From a bacterium (GTDB taxonomy: Bacteria; Bacillota_I; Bacilli_A; RF39; UBA660), in contig SFTR01000050.1 of NCBI GenBank assembly GCA_004560915.1, positions 1 through 7,553 on the forward strand: a DNA stretch of 7,553 nt, given 5' to 3'. The first letter of the stretch is position 1. Each line of letters begins with the position of its first letter. This document shows, one piece after another, positions 5,472 to 7,553 of the stretch. The notes under the pieces were generated by a model. It ran no database searches. It saw only the letters and a program-made list of their open reading frames with translations, and was not told the origin of the DNA. Position numbers and translations under genes: made by a program.

Positions 5472-7397
5472 ATGAAAAATAAAAAAATAGTAATCCATCT
5501 ATGGTGGATATTTTATATTATATTTTTAGAATTAGTTTATAGAGGATTTATAATAGGAAACATATTTTCTGTTAATACGTTAATAGTTATATTATTTAGT
5601 ATTCCCTTTATAGTAATCTTTAGTACAATAACAACTCTTTTTAATGAGAAAGTAAATAGAGTCTTAAATATTATTTTAGTGTCTGCTTTAACTTTAGTAA
5701 CACTAGCTCAAATAGTATATTATAACTTTTATGATTCTATATTCTCATTCTTTTCACTTACGACTGGTACTGGTCAAGTAATGCAATTTTGGCAAATGAT
5801 AATAGATGTAATACTAAGAATTTGGTATATATTCGTAATTATATTAGTTCCATATATACTATACTTAGTATTCAATAAGAAATTTAACTATAAAAGGCCA
5901 AATAAAACATTAATTATTAGTGAAGTTCTAGCATTCATTTTATCATTTGCAGGTATATTCTTTGTAGTAAAATTTGATAACAAAGGAATATACTCATTAA
6001 GAAGATTACTTTTTAGCACACATGCTCCAATGCTTACAATAGATAAAACTGGATTACTTACCATGGAATCAATAGATGTATATAGATATGTATTTGGTTT
6101 TGAAGAAGAAATATATATTGAAGAAAAAGAAGAACCAGTTATAAAAGAAGAAACTAAAGAATATAACATATATAATATAGATTTTGACAAATTAATAAGT
6201 AAAACAAATGATAAGAACTTAATAAGTATGCATAAATACTTTAAGAGCGTAGAGCCAACTGAAAAGAATAAATACACAGGCTTATTCAAAGGAAAAAACT
6301 TAATCTTTATAACAGCAGAAGCATTCGACACAATAGCTATAGATAAAGATATAACACCAACATTATATAAAATGGCTAATAATTCATTTGTATTCAATAA
6401 CTATTATCAACCATTATATCCAGTATCTACTTCTGATGGAGAATATATGAACTTAATAAGTTTAATTCCTAAAGAAGGAATATGGAGTTTTAGAAAAACT
6501 AGTGAACTTAGTATGCCTCTAGGTATAGGAAATATGTTTAAAAAAGAAGGATACAATGCTTATGCTTTTCATAATCATACATACAAATACTATGAAAGAA
6601 ATAAATCACACCCTAATATAGGATTTAACTATTACGGATGTGGTAATGGCCTTGAAAAGAAAATGAATTGCAAACATTGGCCAAATAGTGATTTTGAAAT
6701 GATTAAGGCAACTACTCCGTATTATTTAAATGATGATAAGCCATTCATGACATATTACATGACAGTAAGTGGACATTTAAATTATAATTTTAGTGGTAAC
6801 AATATGGCTTCAAGAAATAAATCAAAAGTAAAAAATTTAAATTATAAAGATTCAATTAAAGCATATTATGCTACTCAAATAGAATTTGATAAAGCAATAG
6901 AAGAATTGTTAAATGAATTAGAAGAGAGCGGAAAGTTAGATGATACTCTTATTGTAATCGCACCTGATCATTATCCATATGGTCTTACAACTAAGGATAT
7001 GAATACAGTAAGTAGAATAGACAGAACAGATAAGTTCGAAAACTACCATACATCACTTATAATGTATAATCCTAAAATAGAAAATAAGGTTGTCGATAAA
7101 GCTATAAGTGGTATTGATATATTACCAACTATATATAATTTATTTGGAATTGATTATGACTCTAGATTATTAATGGGAAGTGATATATTTAGCAATACTG
7201 AACATATTGTTATTTTATCAGATAGAAGTTTTATTACATCTAAAGGAAAATATAATAGTATAACTGGAGAGTTTTCTAATCCTAATGTCTCTAAAGAATA
7301 TATTGATAATATAAATAAAATTATAAATAATAATAAAAAACCAAGAAAATATTTAAAAAAGAAATTGTCAAAAACCGTCTGTATTTCTGGCACATAA
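5472..7397 (+). CDS. LTA synthase/sulfatase-family membrane enzyme (3' end probably not native)
   Basis: A 641-residue member of the LtaS/MdoB (COG1368) family, membrane-anchored enzymes that transfer phosphoglycerol-type groups from phospholipid to envelope polymers. Five hydrophobic segments lie at about 8-28, 35-56, 64-86, 112-136 and 148-167, as in LtaS. An acidic linker (210-230) leads to an extracellular alkaline-phosphatase-type domain from about 265. Predicted active-site residues by motif are E283 (TAEAF), the nucleophile T320 (VSTSDGEY), H435 (TVSGH) and D499-H500 (APDH), matching LtaS E255, T300, D475 and H476. The donor and polymer are not certain: lipoteichoic acid, a primase or phosphoethanolamine-type transfer are all possible. 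No ribosome site sits close to the ATG (AAGG is about 18 bases away), and the upstream small gene stops two bases before, so re-initiation is likely. The last residues, about 635-641, lie across the composition break and are doubtful. Confidence 0.85.
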   Translation: MKNKKIVIHLWWIFYIIFLELVYRGFIIGNIFSVNTLIVILFSIPFIVIFSTITTLFNEKVNRVLNIILVSALTLVTLAQIVYYNFYDSIFSFFSLTTGTGQVMQFWQMIIDVILRIWYIFVIILVPYILYLVFNKKFNYKRPNKTLIISEVLAFILSFAGIFFVVKFDNKGIYSLRRLLFSTHAPMLTIDKTGLLTMESIDVYRYVFGFEEEIYIEEKEEPVIKEETKEYNIYNIDFDKLISKTNDKNLISMHKYFKSVEPTEKNKYTGLFKGKNLIFITAEAFDTIAIDKDITPTLYKMANNSFVFNNYYQPLYPVSTSDGEYMNLISLIPKEGIWSFRKTSELSMPLGIGNMFKKEGYNAYAFHNHTYKYYERNKSHPNIGFNYYGCGNGLEKKMNCKHWPNSDFEMIKATTPYYLNDDKPFMTYYMTVSGHLNYNFSGNNMASRNKSKVKNLNYKDSIKAYYATQIEFDKAIEELLNELEESGKLDDTLIVIAPDHYPYGLTTKDMNTVSRIDRTDKFENYHTSLIMYNPKIENKVVDKAISGIDILPTIYNLFGIDYDSRLLMGSDIFSNTEHIVILSDRSFITSKGKYNSITGEFSNPNVSKEYIDNINKIINNNKKPRKYLKKKLSKTVCISGT

Positions 7398-7400
7398 AAA
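7371..7400. other. Composition break: AT-rich host sequence meets GC-rich sequence
   Basis: The line 7321-7380 contains 10 G/C in 60 bases; 7441-7553 contains 74 in 113. Codon preference changes with it, from AGA, ATA, TTA and AAA to CTG, GGC, CGG and CCC. The change is abrupt and falls at the last codons of the LTA-synthase-like gene. I see no tRNA, insertion-sequence end, direct repeat or integrase here to explain it as a mobile element. A chimeric assembly join is the simplest reading; the edge of a transferred segment is the alternative. Confidence 0.7.
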
Positions 7401-7408
7401 ACGGTGGT

Positions 7409-7553
7409 ATGGCTTATAATAGATTCGACGGAAGGAGAAAGGGCATCCTGCTTTCCACAGGCGGGCTGCTGGCTGTTTACACCGGCCTGTTTTTCCGCAT
7501 CCTGGGGGGAAAGGACGACCAGCGGATGGCACTGCCCCTGGCGGTGACCCTGG
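7409..7553 (+). CDS. Partial membrane protein in the GC-rich tail, unidentified
   Basis: A frame open to the right edge gives 48 residues from the ATG at 7409: a positively charged start (MAYNRFDGRRKG), one hydrophobic segment (about 13-32), a charged turn (GGKDDQR) and a second hydrophobic stretch beginning. Its codons are strongly GC-ending (CTG for most Leu), which favours this frame over the other open ones on both strands here. I do not recognise the family. The start is uncertain: the ATG has only GGTGG immediately before it, too close for a normal ribosome site, and the frame stays open upstream to 7337, across the composition break. It could therefore be an inner piece of a longer protein cut by the join. 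The better Shine-Dalgarno-like run (GGAAGGAG, 7430-7437) is not followed by a standard start codon. Confidence 0.45.
   Translation, partial: MAYNRFDGRRKGILLSTGGLLAVYTGLFFRILGGKDDQRMALPLAVTL

Noticed and set aside
5888..6397. Minus-strand open frame of 169 codons inside the LTA-synthase-like gene
   Set aside because: The plus strand here encodes the last membrane segment, the linker and the catalytic E283 motif; the hydrophobic look of the reverse frame is a by-product of AT-rich codons.
7154..7393. Minus-strand open frame of 79 codons at the end of the LTA-synthase-like gene
   Set aside because: It starts in the foreign-looking sequence and runs antisense through the enzyme; it has no supporting ribosome site or family pattern.
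7371..7430. CCGTC/GACGG and ACCGT/ACGGT inverted repeats near the composition break as insertion-sequence ends
   Set aside because: They are only five bases long, no target-site duplication is visible and no transposase is encoded, so chance is enough to explain them.

Overview
The window is very AT-rich up to about position 7370. Lines sampled near the right end are 17-22% G+C. The genes read cleanly with the standard bacterial code: TGA is a stop in the flavoprotein gene and Trp is TGG. Ribosome sites are of the GGAGG/GGTGA type and one gene is a lipoteichoic-acid-synthase-type enzyme. Together these suggest a low-GC Gram-positive bacterium (Bacillota, possibly an uncultured Bacilli or Clostridia lineage) and argue against code-4 Mollicutes. 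The genus cannot be read from the sequence.

Layout. The left edge holds the N-terminal membrane part of an ABC exporter (minus strand, running off the window). It diverges from a calcineurin-like phosphoesterase gene (677-1387, plus). That gene converges on a two-gene minus-strand operon, and one hairpin with T-runs on both sides can terminate both. The operon (4215 down to 1403) encodes a CrtI/retinol-saturase-like FAD oxidoreductase and, overlapping it by ATGA, a ferredoxin-NAD(P) reductase-like protein with its own C-terminal [2Fe-2S] domain. Upstream of it, separated by a terminator, is a zinc-type cation diffusion facilitator (5231-4287, minus). That gene diverges from a plus-strand pair: a 45-residue single-span membrane protein and, two bases later, an LTA-synthase/sulfatase-family membrane enzyme (5472-7397).

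How the genes fit together. The clearest functional unit is the redox pair. The reductase can take electrons from NAD(P)H through FAD to [2Fe-2S], and the co-translated flavoprotein is the obvious recipient; the final substrate is unknown, perhaps an unsaturated lipid, prenyl or carotenoid-like molecule. The LTA-synthase-like enzyme points to cell-envelope polymer synthesis, and the small protein in front of it is probably translated in coupling with it. The ABC exporter and metal exporter are envelope transport functions with no direct link visible here.

At about 7371-7400 the composition changes abruptly. Positions 7441-7553 contain 74 G/C in 113 bases, with CTG/GGC-type codons, and carry the start or an inner part of another membrane protein. 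This is either an assembly chimera or the edge of inserted foreign DNA, and the last few codons of the LTA-synthase gene probably do not belong to it. Apart from the redox pair, the small ORF and this junction, the window looks ordinary. I found no CRISPR array, tRNA, rRNA or recognisable insertion sequence.
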